A stretch of 64,000 nucleotides of DNA, taken from assembly GCA_907163375.1 (NCBI GenBank), contig CAJQUW010001401.1:1-64000 (forward strand), given 5' to 3'. Origin of the DNA: Prostheceraeus crozeri. Its lineage: Eukaryota > Platyhelminthes > Polycladida > Euryleptidae. The first letter of the stretch is position 1, and each line of letters begins with the position of its first letter. The notes under the pieces are model-generated. The model did no database searches. It saw nothing but the letters and a program-made list of their open reading frames with translations, and was not told where the DNA came from. The position numbers and the translations under genes were made by a program. Of the stretch, positions 36,647-49,885 are shown piece by piece.

Positions 36647-38605
36647 CACTGATATACTGACTAATTGAAGATCTTTGATTTAGTTATGATTGAGTTACAC
36701 ATTGCTCATAGCAAAGCAATTGTTTTTCATTTTATCATTCAGAAATATAAACAAGCTTGATAAATATTATAGCTGCGCAGTAAGTGAATGGTTAAACATA
36801 TTTAGAATGCGAAATCGGAATGATTTTAATTTTCGGATATATGTCGGCCATCGCGGAAAGTTAAGGGTGAGAAGATAACTGCGAAGATGTAAAATATGCG
36901 GAATATATAAAAATTCAATATACACAAATGCAGCAAAAGACATGTAAACTTACAGTAGATACAATATGTATGAACTTTCAATGCGCGGCATTTGTCAAGC
37001 CCAGAATGAAATAGCTAATAATCACAAGTATTTCACTTTTGAAATATTCTGTGAATCCAGTGGAAATTTGATAAAATATCAGAACTTTATGCTCTTATCC
37101 TGTAGCTCTCCTAAGATTCAAATCAAAATATTAATTTTTGTAACTTGATCTGTATATATTCAGCATTAATAGAAAACCCAAGTTTTGTATCACTTACCCA
37201 AGGTCGACCCAAAATCCTAGGTCCAACCTTGCTTGCTGCCACTTCAGCACGTGTGTCAAATACAATGATTAGAACCTACCATAGGAAGCGGTCGGGGAAT
37301 CAAGGGCGTTAATGTTCTTTATTGACAAATCAGTTGTCACTCACTCAGTATAATACCATGATACGATGATTAGAGCTGTAAATTTCTAATTATAGCTCTA
37401 GTTTCTTTAAATCAGTCAAAGATAGAAAGCAAAATGACCATATTAGGCATTTTTCTTTACTGATGCAACTTATTTTTTACGCTGTTCGCATGATATTTTT
37501 TGTATTTTTTTAATCTAACTTAAATGAAGTTAAAAAATGTGATTTCAGCATAATGAATTTATGTTTTGAGTTGATCAGACCTCTTGTCGCTTATTATCTC
37601 CTAAATTGATATATGCAAAGGTTTCAAAGCAACTTCCACTTAAACAATCATTAGGGCTCTATACTTTGATGAAATAGGAACCATGAGATTTGTACAAATA
37701 CTGAAAGATAGACCGAAATACCCTTTTGAGACTAGTACCTAATAAGGATGGCCGACATACAAGCACATGTAATTCACTTAATGCGCTCTCCAAGTGAAAT
37801 ACAACAACGCGAATCCTCTGTTTTAGGAAATAGAAACTGTTGTTGTACAGTATATTCGAATGTACCACACCAATCATAGCGGCAGATCGTTCTCTAAGTA
37901 ACGTCCATGGTAGATCATGGTCACTCTCATGCACTGTTGTTTAGCTATATATAGCTATAGGGTTTTTTAACGTGCAACTGGACACAATTTCTGCAGTTCT
38001 AAATTCAAATGTGCGGTTTCTTTTCTTGGTTTGTGCAGTTGAAAACTTGTAGTCAAGTACGAGTCATGTATGCCATGACTTGCAAGTTTTGCATGTTGCA
38101 TGCGAATCATCCAGCTCATAGGTGTTAAAAACGGTTCTAGTAGCGGGACACATCATGGATATTAGCTTTGTGATAAGCTAATTCTGTAGTAGGCTACTAC
38201 AGAAATCAGAATCATTGAAATGATAATAGGCCTGCTGTGAGGAGCAGGCCTCTGCAACTTCTTTTTTTAACAAAAGATGAAACCAAAAGTAGATGCTGAA
38301 TGTGCACATTTGTTATCAAAAACGATGCTTAACCAAAATTTTAACCTGTGGTTTTTTACGATTTCCAAAATATTCTGTTTTCATTGAAACATACTAGCAT
38401 GCTTAGGGCTTTTCCGCAAGTTTAGAACAGTGATAAATATAGTTTTAAGAAATATAAACCATGCACAGAAATTGTACCCACAACTCCGCACCGGAGCAAG
38501 ATTTCGGAATGCTCAAATACTTGCATAAAACCGTGGAAAACATTGTCAAAGTGGCCAGTCTTAGCAAAGGAAATCTGCGATCTATAACGAAACAGCTACT
38601 TTTAA

Positions 38606-41600
38606 TGATAAATTGACCAAGTGCTTAATTTTAAGCACTTTTCACACTTTTAGAAAATGGATATTATTTAGTATTCATCACACAGAAAACCAGACGACAA
38701 CTCCACAACTGTGATCATTACGTTCAAGTATAATACGTCCTAATTTGGAATCCTCTTATCGGTCTTGCTTTTTGTATGACATCATTTTGAACAAAAATGT
38801 ATTTTTGAAAATATCAGAAAATTGTCATTTTTTAAAAGCTATACGGTTTTTTCATTTGACAGTCGATGAATATTGAATAGCACTGTAATACGTGAAATGC
38901 GATGAAAAATCAGAAGAAAGAGATTATAGAAGCTTGGGGACTTCAAAATGTGAAAATTTTCCATTTTTATGCTAATTTTTAACATATTTTGTTCAATGAA
39001 AAAATGGTTTTATCAACATTAATGTGTTTTAAATACGCCAAGCCGTTGGGATTAGTACAGATTGATGGAATGTGTGTTCATAGAAACATATGTAAGCGCA
39101 ATTAAAATTGAATACATTTCGTAGCCGCTGTCGCTGGTTAAATATGAGAAGTAAAAGTGCCTAATTTTAAGCACTTTGCTCTTTTTAGATAATATATACC
39201 AAAGTGTAGGCACGACACCAAAGCTAACTTGTTAAATAGCTTAACTTGCTATTTTAATGTGCATGATATGCTTTCATAATTGTTGCATTATATCGGTTAT
39301 ACCTGGTGGTTAACCTATAGGTATCGGTTAACCTATAATTTTCTATAAACTTTCTATAGCGTAGTACTCGGCCTAGTTACCACAAGGGCTTTTATAACAT
39401 ATTTACCTAAAGATACTGCATGTTAGTTGTGCTACACAACTTGAATAAATCCTCAGTGATTAGGAAAAGTTATGGTTGATAACTCACATCATAAATGTTA
39501 TTCTAGTTCACATAGTAATCAGATGGTAAAAGTTCTTAATTTTAAGCATTTTTGACAAATGTACTCATACTTCGTTTTTATATCTGTTACATATCTCGTA
39601 ACAATTTCGTCTTATATTTCGTTACATATCTGCGAAATCTCAATCAATGTACCGACAGGTTTACGAGTATGCTTATTATCAGCCAAATAAATCACGTAAT
39701 TTGTATAATAGAAGACTCAGGGAAAGTCTATTTAAACTCGTTTTTGACGTCGTTTTGGGGGAAGTCCTTCTTGAATGTGCTTCGACCAACAGGGGCGAGT
39801 TGAGTTTGGTTTGCAGAATGGTTTTTCGCAGAAGACACATTGAAATGATGTTGTGTTTCGCTCACTTTCAGCATATCCATGTCGGCAAATGTAGCATGGC
39901 TTTGGATGAGGCAAATGAGCTGGCCCATGAGAACTCTGCATCAGATCTTAAGGAACGCTCAGAGAATCTCTTCTTGTCTCATTTCCAACTTTCATCATAG
40001 TGAAATGGAGAAGACTGTTTGCTAAATTCATTTTGAAGTCGGCATGAGTCAATTCAGATTGTCCAGGCTTAAAATATCTGTACGCCAAGAAGGAATTAGT
40101 AAAAATGAATCCCAGAACACCACATGCCTGGCGTATATACGGTGAGTGTGTTTGGACAACATCTTCGAATCCTAAAGCACCGGTTCTGAAGTGATTGAAT
40201 ACATCGATCGAAGAACAGTACTTCAAATATTCCTCGGCTACCTGCGGTCTGGGTCACCGTGATGCTTTGTTTTCCTGGGATTTCCAGCGATCGCAGTAGA
40301 GCACGTTGAAATGAACTGCTTCTTCTTTAAATCCATGAAGCTAACAGCCTGGAGGTCTGTGTCATCAAGTTTCGTGGCATAAGCTATCCATTCCCCTCGC
40401 TCGAGTTCTCTCTCATTCAGTAGCTCTTTCTTGTGTGCTGTTTTTGTTAGCATGATTGAATATAGACCTACTTTCATCAATGCAGTTAAACTCTTGACGG
40501 AACCGAACCAAGAGTCTGCAATCACAGTTCTCCCTGATCCATGATAGTCCTTTGTCAGTCTCAACACTGGGGCTGTGGTGGCTCCGTATTCTGAAACGTG
40601 GTCTTTTTCTCGCATTCTCTCTTTTCCTTCGTTTAATTCTATCTTAAGAACGATGTTTGACCGCGCGTCCGACATATCCTTGATTTCATTGTCGATCGGT
40701 CGCGGTTTGCGAATAATTTTGACTTTTCCAGTCAGTCCTTTATGGTAAGATTTAACCATGCTTTCGTCCAGACAAAGCCGGTCCCCAGGACTAAGAGCGC
40801 ATTGGAAGTTTTCGTTGACGCTGTTGATGAAGTCAATGATTTGTTCATCGGGATCTTCTGCCTTCGAAAACTTCAGATACTGCAGCACTTGTTCAAATCG
40901 ATTGCGCGAAATGAAAGTGCCAAATTTCATAGAAGGAAATATTCCTCTATTTTCGTTCCACCAATACATTCTTCTTTCTGGGAGTTTCACTATTGTCATC
41001 GAGTTCATCATCGCGAACACTTTCAAGAGTTTTTCCGTAGTACAGTAATTGGCGAGAAGTTCTTGAAATTCTTTTGAGCATGGGCATTTGTTGCTGGTGC
41101 GCACATGCTGTGATCGGAGAACATTAGGAGGCAACAATTCAATCCAAGTTGACGTTAAGTTCATGAGAAGAGATGATAATGCAAGGTTATGGAATACATG
41201 TAGGTAATTGGGAAAATGTACAGAATTAAGCACTTTTTTATAGTTCACTTCCAAAGAAATGAATGCATTGTAATAGCTTGATTTCATAATTCATATTTCT
41301 TCAAAATTGTGAAATACTTCTATTATACATTTATAAATAAAAAAACTGAAATATAACCTTTTTTATCATCTGAGGGCATTTGGTTATTGAATGGCAATCT
41401 GACGAATCCTCAATCAACGTTTAGGCTACTCATATGAAAGTCATGATGATGTCTTAATATAATCATATTTTAACATGAATGAATATAGTTGATCATTATG
41501 GTTGATTATCACCCCATATTAATGCAGTTTTAACTCATATTCAGGTATTTATACACATACAATTTCAAAAGGAACTTGAGTGCTTAATATTAAGCACTTT

Positions 41601-42345
41601 TCTCTTTAATCTATGGTAGCAATTTTAGGAAAAACTATTAAGTGTGCATGCTTGACTGCTATACATATCATTCGTAAAATACCGTATAGGCCCAGGAATT
41701 AGCACAATATCAATGGCTTGGCGGGTTTGCTTCAGTGTAAATTTCTTGCTTTCGTCGTTTTCAGGCGTATGAAAAATACCTACATTTTCTGTTAATTATC
41801 AAATAAAAATATTGATAGGTTTCTCAAGCCGTTGCCTGTTATCTTTTATAACAATTCATCTCGTTCCTCTTTTGCAGAAAGTGGTCCAGAGTTATTAGCG
41901 GTTGCAGTTTTGAAGAAATATGCTTTCAAAGTGGAGTACTTTAATTTAGAAAAGTGCTTAAAATTAAGCACTTTTGTACCTATCTTTAAAGGCAGATTTC
42001 CATCTTCCAACTGCTTATGAGCGCTAGCCGCTTTGGGATGTCACCAAACATTACCCAAATAAAAAATCCTAAAAGTTAATCCACCTTGACGGCTTTAGTT
42101 GCAGAACTAGATAAAAAATACGAAATTTTGGTTCCTTGAAAAATTGACTTCTAAAATCAACGTGTTGAAAATTCATGATATCAGTTTCATAAAAGCGGTT
42201 GCATTGCACAAATCGGCTATTTTGATCATTGTCAACAAAATATCATTATTAACAGGGTGTCTCTAACTAAAGAAAGTGGTACAGCTTCGTTTCAAAATGG
42301 TCAGAAAAGTGCTTAAAATTAAGCATTTTCGTTGTCAAATTATCA
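38606..42345. mobile_element. piggyBac-like element B, 3.7 kb
   Basis: TTAA at 38602-38605 and 42346-42349. Ends TGATAAATTGACCAAG and inverse of TGATAATTTGAC. Its own palindrome GCTTAAAATTAAGC or variants occurs at 38623, 39159, 39533 (left) and 41224 (half), 41582, 41956, 42311 (right). Right-group spacings are 358, 374 and 355, much as in element A. It carries the catalytic core of a piggyBac-type transposase on the minus strand. Confidence 0.88.
39732..41287 (-). pseudogene. piggyBac-type transposase, catalytic core and Cys-rich tail, frameshifted
   Basis: Main frame 41287-40238 holds MYWWNENRGIFP, YLKFSKAEDPDEQ, the first catalytic D in LCLDESM and the second in IADSWFGS, then YSIMLTKT. 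The frame breaks near 40235 and resumes at 40226-39948 (third acidic region and DVFNHFRTGALG), then breaks again. A final frame at 39941-39732 has the C-terminal zinc-binding cysteines (CYICRHGY, CVFCEKPFC) and CWSKHIQEG. The overall order is that of piggyBac/PGBD transposases. At least two frameshifts make it inactive. Confidence 0.82.
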
Positions 42346-42891
42346 TTAAAGCATTTTACAAAAGGCTGCATCGTTAAAAAACAGTCAATATGCGTTACTC
42401 GCGCAAAACAAGAATTGCGCTGTCATTTTCCCGATCTAAATCTACCAATGCTGAATTATGCAGTCATCCTCCTCATAGCTTAAAATAAGAAAATTTCACT
42501 GGGCACCCGCTCGGTTCGTGAGCGGTAAAAATTCCAATTGCATCGTCAGCATATTCAGCTAACGAGTCCTCCCCGAAGATATCGCGAACCAGTGTTCTAC
42601 CTGAAACAGGTATAAACGGACTGTGAATATTTGGAAATTGTATATGCTTTTGAGGACAGTGGTAAGTTTTTATAATCGAATGGTAGAATGTTTCAGATGA
42701 AGGCACGTCGCTTAATTATTTTAATCGTGTGATTTTTATCAATTACATTTTTCAAATATATCATTCATACAAGGGATGTAATTTCTTCGGCAATTAAACT
42801 ATTCTAGTATACGGTAATAGGCTTGGCGATTATGTCAAAACATTGCCGCAGATTTGAAGACGAGTTTCATTCCCTTGTTGAGAATATTATT

Positions 42892-43860
42892 CTAGGCACA
42901 GATACACGATTTATTATTATAATATATAACCAATATCATTGTTACAGAACACTTACCTGCGTCTATCAATTTCTTCGGATTTGATGCGTTCACGACATTA
43001 ATCATGGTTCGTACGTTTTCATCTTGTTCATCATTCAATCGGTCCTCGAGAAAATTTGAAATCGTAAGGATTACTTCCTGCCGAATCGCAGCGAAATCTT
43101 TACCAGATTTGGTAACCAGGGTGTTGGGAGTTTTTCTCGAGGAAGTTTGCGAGCATGCATGTACATGTACTTCTGTTGATGAAAATCCGCATGATAGCAG
43201 AGTTTCTTCCGCACCTCCTGGGAAAGGTTCGTCTTTCATCATTTGAAAAGCAATGACTTGGGACTTTTTCACTAATAGGTCGGGTAGGGTGATGAAATTT
43301 TTGAGCTTCTTTCTGAAATAATTCCAATTGTCTCAAAATATCTGCGATGACGGCCGTTAACCTTTCGTTGGTCGAATTTTTATGCCAATTTCTGCTAAAA
43401 CCTTGGGCTTGCCGTCTTTCTTTGCGTTCACTTTCATTACTTTCCATGAGTTCTTCCCAATGCTCTCGCATCACCGATAAATTCTTTAGAGCAGCTTTCA
43501 CTAGGTTGAGCAAGTGCTCGGCTAAACGAACTTCGTGATGCCTTGGGAATTTGTGTACTGAATTTCCTTGTAGTGTAGCTTTTTTTCAAGGAATTCTTCA
43601 CGAAAAGGTGAGCTTCGATAAAATGTCGCTAGACCTGTAATATCTGACATTCAATGTCGAAATTCAGCTACCATTTCCAACGATTCGAATGCCAAATCGC
43701 TCCTATGTGCTATGCACCAAAACGTAAGGAATCCCCTCCCAAGTTCGTCCCTTAATCTTTTCCAGAGGCCTGTTTTGAGCCCTGTGTTGACTGCTTCGCC
43801 GTCAGTTGTTAGACCAACAAGCTTTTCTTTCAAAAGTGTAATCACCTGCTTCATACCCCT
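42892..43860 (-). pseudogene. hAT-superfamily transposase fossil (ZNF862-like)
   Basis: Read on the minus strand, LVGLTTDGEAVNTGLKTGLW then FLTFWCIAHRSDLAFES is the conserved DG...CxxHR(S/L)xLA block of domesticated and wild hAT-like transposases. Further downstream frames (43513-43100, 43272-42892) give helical segments with frameshifts and stops between. No termini found. Confidence 0.65.
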
Positions 43861-44022
43861 GGGCCCTGTATCGTCTGCAGATGAAGAATGAAAGAGGAAA
43901 TTTGATCAACAGTCAAAATTGATAGAAACTTATAGAAATTTGTAAGGTACATGTATATATTCAAATGTTAAATCAAGTATTGTTAGTCTGAAATTGAGTA
44001 TTTTTATTTCAAAATTTCCCAA

Positions 44023-44097
44023 TGCCGCCCAGTGAGGATATTTTTGCTGTACTGGGCGGCAAATTTGGTCGACTGGGCGGCAAAAGTGCCGCCCAGT
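44023..44097. repeat. Four alternating copies of ACTGGGCGGCA
   Basis: Inverse at 44023-44033, direct at 44051-44061 and 44072-44082, inverse at 44087-44097. They can pair as nested hairpins. Stands out as G/C-rich in an AT-rich area. Confidence 0.8.
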
Positions 44098-45830
44098 TAA
44101 TATGTTATTTTAAGCTATGATCCTCCTGCAAGCGACCTTCTTTACTCAAGAGAAATCGATGAGACAGCTGACGGTATGAAGTTTTGCCTCAATCAGCGCT
44201 TCCTGTCATCTTATTGGATGGTGAGTGACAGCTTGATTTCACTTCGGTTGATTAAGGTTTACGAAACATACCGAACACATCGTGTTTTCTTTTACCTTGG
44301 TCGGCGCTCAGCAGTAATTTAATCTTCTATGGGGTGGGGGGGGTGAGCTTGTGGCGTCAGGAGTCAGTTTTCTTGGTGTTGACAGGACATGGAGACGGAT
44401 GAACACAAGTGAGTGCTAATGGCAAGTATATGAAACAGCCATTGGTGTAAGAAATTAATTTTCTTGAAAAAATCATCAGTCGTTCCAACTAACTACAGAC
44501 CCGACCAGAAGTACTTTGCATTACATCAACGAAACATAAGTCAGTAGATTGCTGGTGCTTATGTATTCTTTTAATAAGAATTTGTAGAATATCATTTTAA
44601 GATACTTTAAATTGATAATTTGACAGTGACTCTTAGGAGGCATTTTTCTTACTTTTTGTTAAACGATGCGCAAATGCATCAGACCATATTTATACCTTAA
44701 CTAACTTTGTGTTCTGCAAGATGATGATCAGACATAATTATAATCAACAGCTGTTCTAGATTGTTTCAGTTTTAGACAAATAGCATAGATTTGAAGATTC
44801 CGTTTCAATGCAGTGTTGAAGAAAATCAAGAAAACTAGCGTTAGAAAATTGAGCAGAATGAATGTCATTTTATAATGTGTAATGTGCCTGATGACATTTC
44901 TTTAACTTCCATGCTTCCAACTAATAAATCAGACAAAGTTTTGACCTCTGACATCTCCTTTATCTGAATATTCCCAAAATATGCAGATATTTTCAAGTAT
45001 TTATAAGATAGCAATTAAAGTCATGTCAGGTATATCATACATCACGAATAAGGGAGGCTGAGGTTTTTACTTCAATATGGCAACTATTTCATACAGTGAC
45101 TGAATGTACAAGGCTTCCATCTGATGAGCATTGTAATTTTTTTCACCACACCTAATACTTTGTTATTAAAAGTGGCTCCTTTTTAAGGAAGATCATTATC
45201 ACATTTAAGTTTTATTGTTGAAAGAACATTTTTTATTAAGCAGACCAACGTTGTAGATGTCAATTTAGATGTGAAAGTGTCAACTGATCAGTCATTTTGT
45301 TTTTAATGGTGAATGAAACTGACATTGCTGAATTAGAATTACACGCATGTCGAGTGAGCAGACGACAAAATATTTCTAAAATGGAATTTTTCAGACAACA
45401 TACGGCTGCGAAAAAAAGATGAAATTAAGTAGTTTTGAAGAAATTCTTTAAAGAACTCTTTTGTGAAGCTTCTGATTATACAAGCGCCTATAATTATTTC
45501 AGATATCAAAACTGCCTCCTAGGAGGCATTTTTATAATTTTCCAATTTTTTATTTTCAGTGTAAAGATGCATCAATATTCTAAATCTAAATCAATGATAA
45601 ACGACGACAAATGCCAATATTGGATAAATCTCTAAAAACATTTTATTAAAAATCACTAAAACCTATCTTCAAAAACCAATTGATTATCAAGATCATGCTT
45701 CATGTATGTCCATTACGCGATAGAGTTCAAGCCATGCAAACACGACTAATAAGTTTCTCAGTGTCTTTGATTTTCAACCCCACTTTTCTCTTATAATCTT
45801 TCACCTTAGACATTCCTGTTTCTTGGTGTA

Positions 45831-47482
45831 CAGTGGACTTCGCTTAATACGATATTGAATGAACCACTAAAAAATATCGTAATAAGCGATATATCGTATT
45901 AACCGATATTTGTTATAAGGAGCTGTTAATATAGTCTACGTACGTATGACATGTTAACTAGTATGTATTTGAGTTTAGAGAGTTGAAAAATATCTTCTAG
46001 AACACGGTAAGCATGTATTTGAGTTAGAGAGCTGAAAAAACATCTCGTAGAACACGGTATGTATTTGAGTTGAAAAAAATTCCATAGGACATGTTCAGGA
46101 TATACAGTGATTTCAAATTTAGTGTCAGAGAAAGTAGTCCGTGATGGGTTTTTGAACAGCAGGTACTCGTGCTTTGATAATCATATCTTCAATTTCATAC
46201 GTTGATTTCAGCGTCAAGTTTTTCTTTTCCATGTACTTACGCACTTGACCGAGTGCCTTTAATGCATCCTTGGCGCTGATTTCGACATCGTTCGCCACCA
46301 ACGTCGGTGGTTCGTCCTCTACGTCAGATCCATCTTGGTGTTGATTACTGATACTTTCACATATTTCAATGTCTGTAAGTGTTGCTGAACATTGTTCATC
46401 ACTATCACAGATACAGAATTCGTCGAATGTCGATCGGTCGATGATGTCACTCATCTCAATGGGTTCATCATCCTCGTCGTCAAATTCTGTATCGTCATGC
46501 TGACGTATAAAGCCACATTTTTTAAAAATATTAGAAATAGACTCCGGCTTAACTAAGAACCATGCGCGTTTTACGAGGTATAGAGCCTGCAACACGTCGA
46601 CTGTCTGTGCGAAGTCGTTGATACTTTTGTCAGGATTATCATCTATAAATGTTAGCATTCGGCGAAGGATGTTTTGTCTGTAGTATGACTTGAGTGTCTT
46701 AATTATACCTTGGTCGGCTGGTTGGATCAGTGACGTTGTATTTGGAGGTAAGTATTGAATGGAGACATTACGCAACTCTGGGCAACCGTAATGACGAGTA
46801 GCGTTGTCGACGAATAACAGCACTTTCCGATTTTCTTTGGCCATGCGATCATCAAAATTCTTCACAATTTCGTGAAAGATTCGTTACGTCATCCAAGCCT
46901 TTGAATTGTGAAAATATGGCAATGGTGGAGACTTACGTTTGAAACATCGTGGATTTTTGAAGCGACCGATGGTGAATAAGTTCTTATCCGAGCCGTCAGC
47001 GTTGGTGAGGACTAGCAATGTTATTCGTGCTTTCATTTCCTTAAAACCTTTTACTCTGTCAAGGCGTCGAACACAGAGTGTGCCAGAGGGTAAAGCCTTA
47101 TAGAATAACGCTGTCTCATCGGCATTATAAACGTCTTTTGGCGAGAAACCATTAAGAATTCCCGGGAGCGTTGTTGCAATATATTGTTCGGCAGCTGGAG
47201 AATCAGCGCTGGCCACCTCACCTGAGATCACTCTATGATGAATATTGTGCCGCTTACTCACTTACTCACATATGTATCGTAATATGCAGTGTAAATATAA
47301 TGGAAAATTACCGGACGGGGATTTTTGTGATATCGCAATAAGCGATATATCGTAATAAGCGATATCGTATTAAGCGATGTTGAAGTAGTGTATTCTAATA
47401 CGATTCAAAAAGGGACCGCGGAAAATTATTGTAATACGCGATTTATCGTATTAAGCGATATCGTATTAAACGAAGTCCACTG
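45831..47482. mobile_element. Tigger/pogo element nested in element C, 1.65 kb
   Basis: Terminal repeats CAGTGGACTTCGCTTAATAC and its near-inverse at 47463-47482, flanked by TA. Many copies of a 'gcgatatatcgtaat' motif lie inside both ends. A 60-bp direct duplication at 45963-46075 ('tgtatttgagtt...agaacacggta'). Contains a broken DDE transposase. Confidence 0.88.
46125..47261 (-). pseudogene. Tigger/pogo DDE transposase, N-terminus missing, one nonsense codon
   Basis: Read on the minus strand, DVYNADETALFYKALP holds the first catalytic D, LFVDNATRH the second, and LPPNTTSLIQPADQGIIK leads to the third in the TIGD/pogo pattern. A TAA at about 46881-46883, directly after KAWMT, splits an otherwise continuous frame. 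The N-terminal DNA-binding (CENP-B type) domain is absent, consistent with the short element. Confidence 0.85.
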
Positions 47483-48221
47483 TATTTGCCAGCAGTCACA
47501 AGTTGTTGAGGTATGAGATAGTCAATGTTGCATACTGTAGGGAAGCTATGAAAATGCATAACGGATGAAGCATGACGGAATCTATATTGGCCGTAGCAAA
47601 ACTGCTATCAAATAGCACATTGCTAGTACCGATAGATCTAATATTTCAATCTACAACTTAAAAAGTTTCAATTGATTATATAATGATAGGCTTCACATAT
47701 CCGTATCATTATTAGTAGATGCAAAATGATCATCATACATATAGGCCTCTTGCCTTACTAGGCCTACGTTGGCTACAACTTCACAAAAATTTCAATGAAA
47801 GCAAGTGTGATCAAAAAGAATCACCGGAAAATATTTTCATAGCCTCATTGATCAGGTTTATACAGTGCTTTATTTATCTCAGGAACAGTCCTGCCGAGCT
47901 GATAGAAATAGCATATTTTCTGAAAACCTGATTTATTTTGATTTCCTTAAATGCATTTGGAAATCCTTCTTCGCAACCTTCTTCGATTCCATCTAGATCC
48001 TTCTTCGAGAAATATGTTGTTGCATGATGGGAGTTGCTCATACAAAAAGTTCAAAGTCGATGATGTTGTTGAATTCATGCATGAATTACCAGCAGGTGTC
48101 TTCAAATCCAGTTGACTCGGCCCGCAGTTTCTTCTGAATCGATTCCACGTGAATATTTCAAGTGTCCAGCAGTCACATTTGGTCTTTGAATTATATCATG
48201 GCTGTGAGTTTTTGGAGGTTC

Positions 48222-48425
48222 TCATATTGAGCTGGTTGAAGAGGTTAATAAGAACTGGTTGTCCTTCAATCTCACAGCCTTCGAAGGCTCTCTCTCTCGA
48301 AGAGATCTCTGTCCTTTCACGTTCCTCTCACAAAGTATTTCTTCTATGTATAATGTTTGGGACGTATTTATCAGCATAATACCATACAACTCACTCATTT
48401 GCATAAACTGAACAGCTTGTTTCAC
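48222..48425 (-). pseudogene. piggyBac-type transposase scrap of element C
   Basis: ELYGIMLINTSQTLYIEEIL and NQFLLTSSTSSI align in order with LYSIMLTKTAHKKELLNE and KQFISTCSTAIAG of element B. It shows that C once encoded a related enzyme in the same orientation. Confidence 0.55.
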
Positions 48426-49311
48426 TCAAAGTGTACATATGAAACTTGTAAGTTTGATTTCACTGATCCAAATAATCAATCTCCTTCAATAACTCGGTGC
48501 AGTTCGGTGGCAGGCCTACTTTGTCAGTCTCAGGCAAGTCGGTGTTGATTAATACCTCGAATTCCTTTACTTATTCTTTATTCTTCATAATTTCTTGTCC
48601 TTCGTATAATGCGACTTAAAGTACCGCATAATCTGGTTAGACGAAAGAATAATCATCACAGAGCTTTGAATACATTGCCGATTGGCCATCTTTCTCGTCA
48701 TTTTCATTTTGCCAGTCAAGTTCCTGTGGTAATGCTTTCACCGAGTTCTCATATATGCACAAGAAGTATCCCAGCAGTAAAACTTTCCTGTAAATGCTTG
48801 ATCATCGACAACATCGATGAAATCTACTTTTTTTGGTTCTGATCATCAGAACTGGAATCCGTTGAGTCTTCATAATCAGCAAAAATGTGTTTCGATTCAT
48901 GGCTTTTTCATAGTTTGGAGTTATGCAGACATAGTTTGGCCATCAATTCCATAGAGCAACGGTATGGAAGCATTTGGTTTTGTCTTGGTAGCACTTGATG
49001 CTCATCCAGCAAATTACTAGTCCAGATTTGCTTTTTTATGGACATATGAATATTAAGAAAAGTGCCTCGGAGATATAATTCAATTTTGATTTTCAGTGTT
49101 ATTAATAGAATTCATATGAACGTGACATGTGAGCTGTTTTTTATCAAATGAATTTGTATATAATTCCCAAAGTTACGAGTAAGTGACTCTTTACCTCTCC
49201 TTTAGTTGAAAGAATAAAATTTTCACGTTTCTTGATAAGCTTTCCCGTCAATTCTGTCATAGATTTTCCTCTTAGAATAGGAATATGATTGTATGCAAAA
49301 GGTTAAATTAA

Positions 49312-49367
49312 CCTCATTTTCTTGGAATATGCGATGCACCTCATTTTCTTGGAATATGCGATGCAAT
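49312..49367. repeat. 27-bp direct duplication
   Basis: CCTCATTTTCTTGGAATATG plus CGATGCA occurs twice in a row. Confidence 0.9.
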
Positions 49368-49885
49368 AATTGCAATGAAGCAGGTGGTTGCGATTATTAC
49401 TTTCTAAATTTAATGGAAGAGTTACATAATTTCAGCCATTTATGAAAATGAAAACTATCTCCTAGGAGGTAGTTTTCATACTATCTTCATGATTGAAAAT
49501 ATATAAGAAGCAGGAGTGTGTAAGTGTCGGGATTTCTCTGAGCTATAATACTTGATAAAAGCTAAAATAGGTAAAATAATTAGTGGCTAAAGGTATTAAA
49601 ATAGTGGCTAAAATAATACTATTTTTTTCATTATTTGGATTCTAAGGAAAAAAGTCAATTTTTTGCTGTGTTTTTCAAAACTCTTTTTTTTCTCAGACTA
49701 TATTACGCTCGTACTGTGAAAAAGAAATGCTGTAAAATGGCTATACATTTCACAGTAACATTGGATCATGTTCTATATTTCCCTACAAATTCATATAAGC
49801 AGTCCTTTCTCAGCACTGATACATCTGCTAAGGGGTAGAAAACTGCCTCTCAGGAAGTAGAAACTTGGTCAAATTATCAAGTTAA

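Larger units (their letters stand above)
34866..38601. other. Region between piggyBac-like elements A and B
   Basis: Contains a Tc1 fossil at 35430-35720 and a fold-back at 36432-36646, listed separately. Otherwise AT-rich with no frame or RNA that I can support. Confidence 0.55.
42346..44606. other. Region between elements B and C
   Basis: Holds a hAT fossil (42892-43860) and a small cluster of an 11-base repeat (44023-44097). The part 42470-42710 has a short minus frame I do not recognise. 44100-44600 shows nothing else. Confidence 0.5.
44611..49881. mobile_element. piggyBac-like element C, 5.3 kb including a nested Tigger
   Basis: TTAA at 44607-44610 and 49882-49885. Ends ATTGATAATTTGACAG and inverse of CTTGATAATTTGACCAAG. 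Its palindrome is CCTCCTAGGAGG: 44630, 45174 (degenerate), 45514 on the left and about 49065 (degenerate), 49456, 49843 (degenerate) on the right. The left spacings 544 and 340 repeat the layout of A and B. Only a scrap of transposase remains (48222-48425). Confidence 0.78.
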
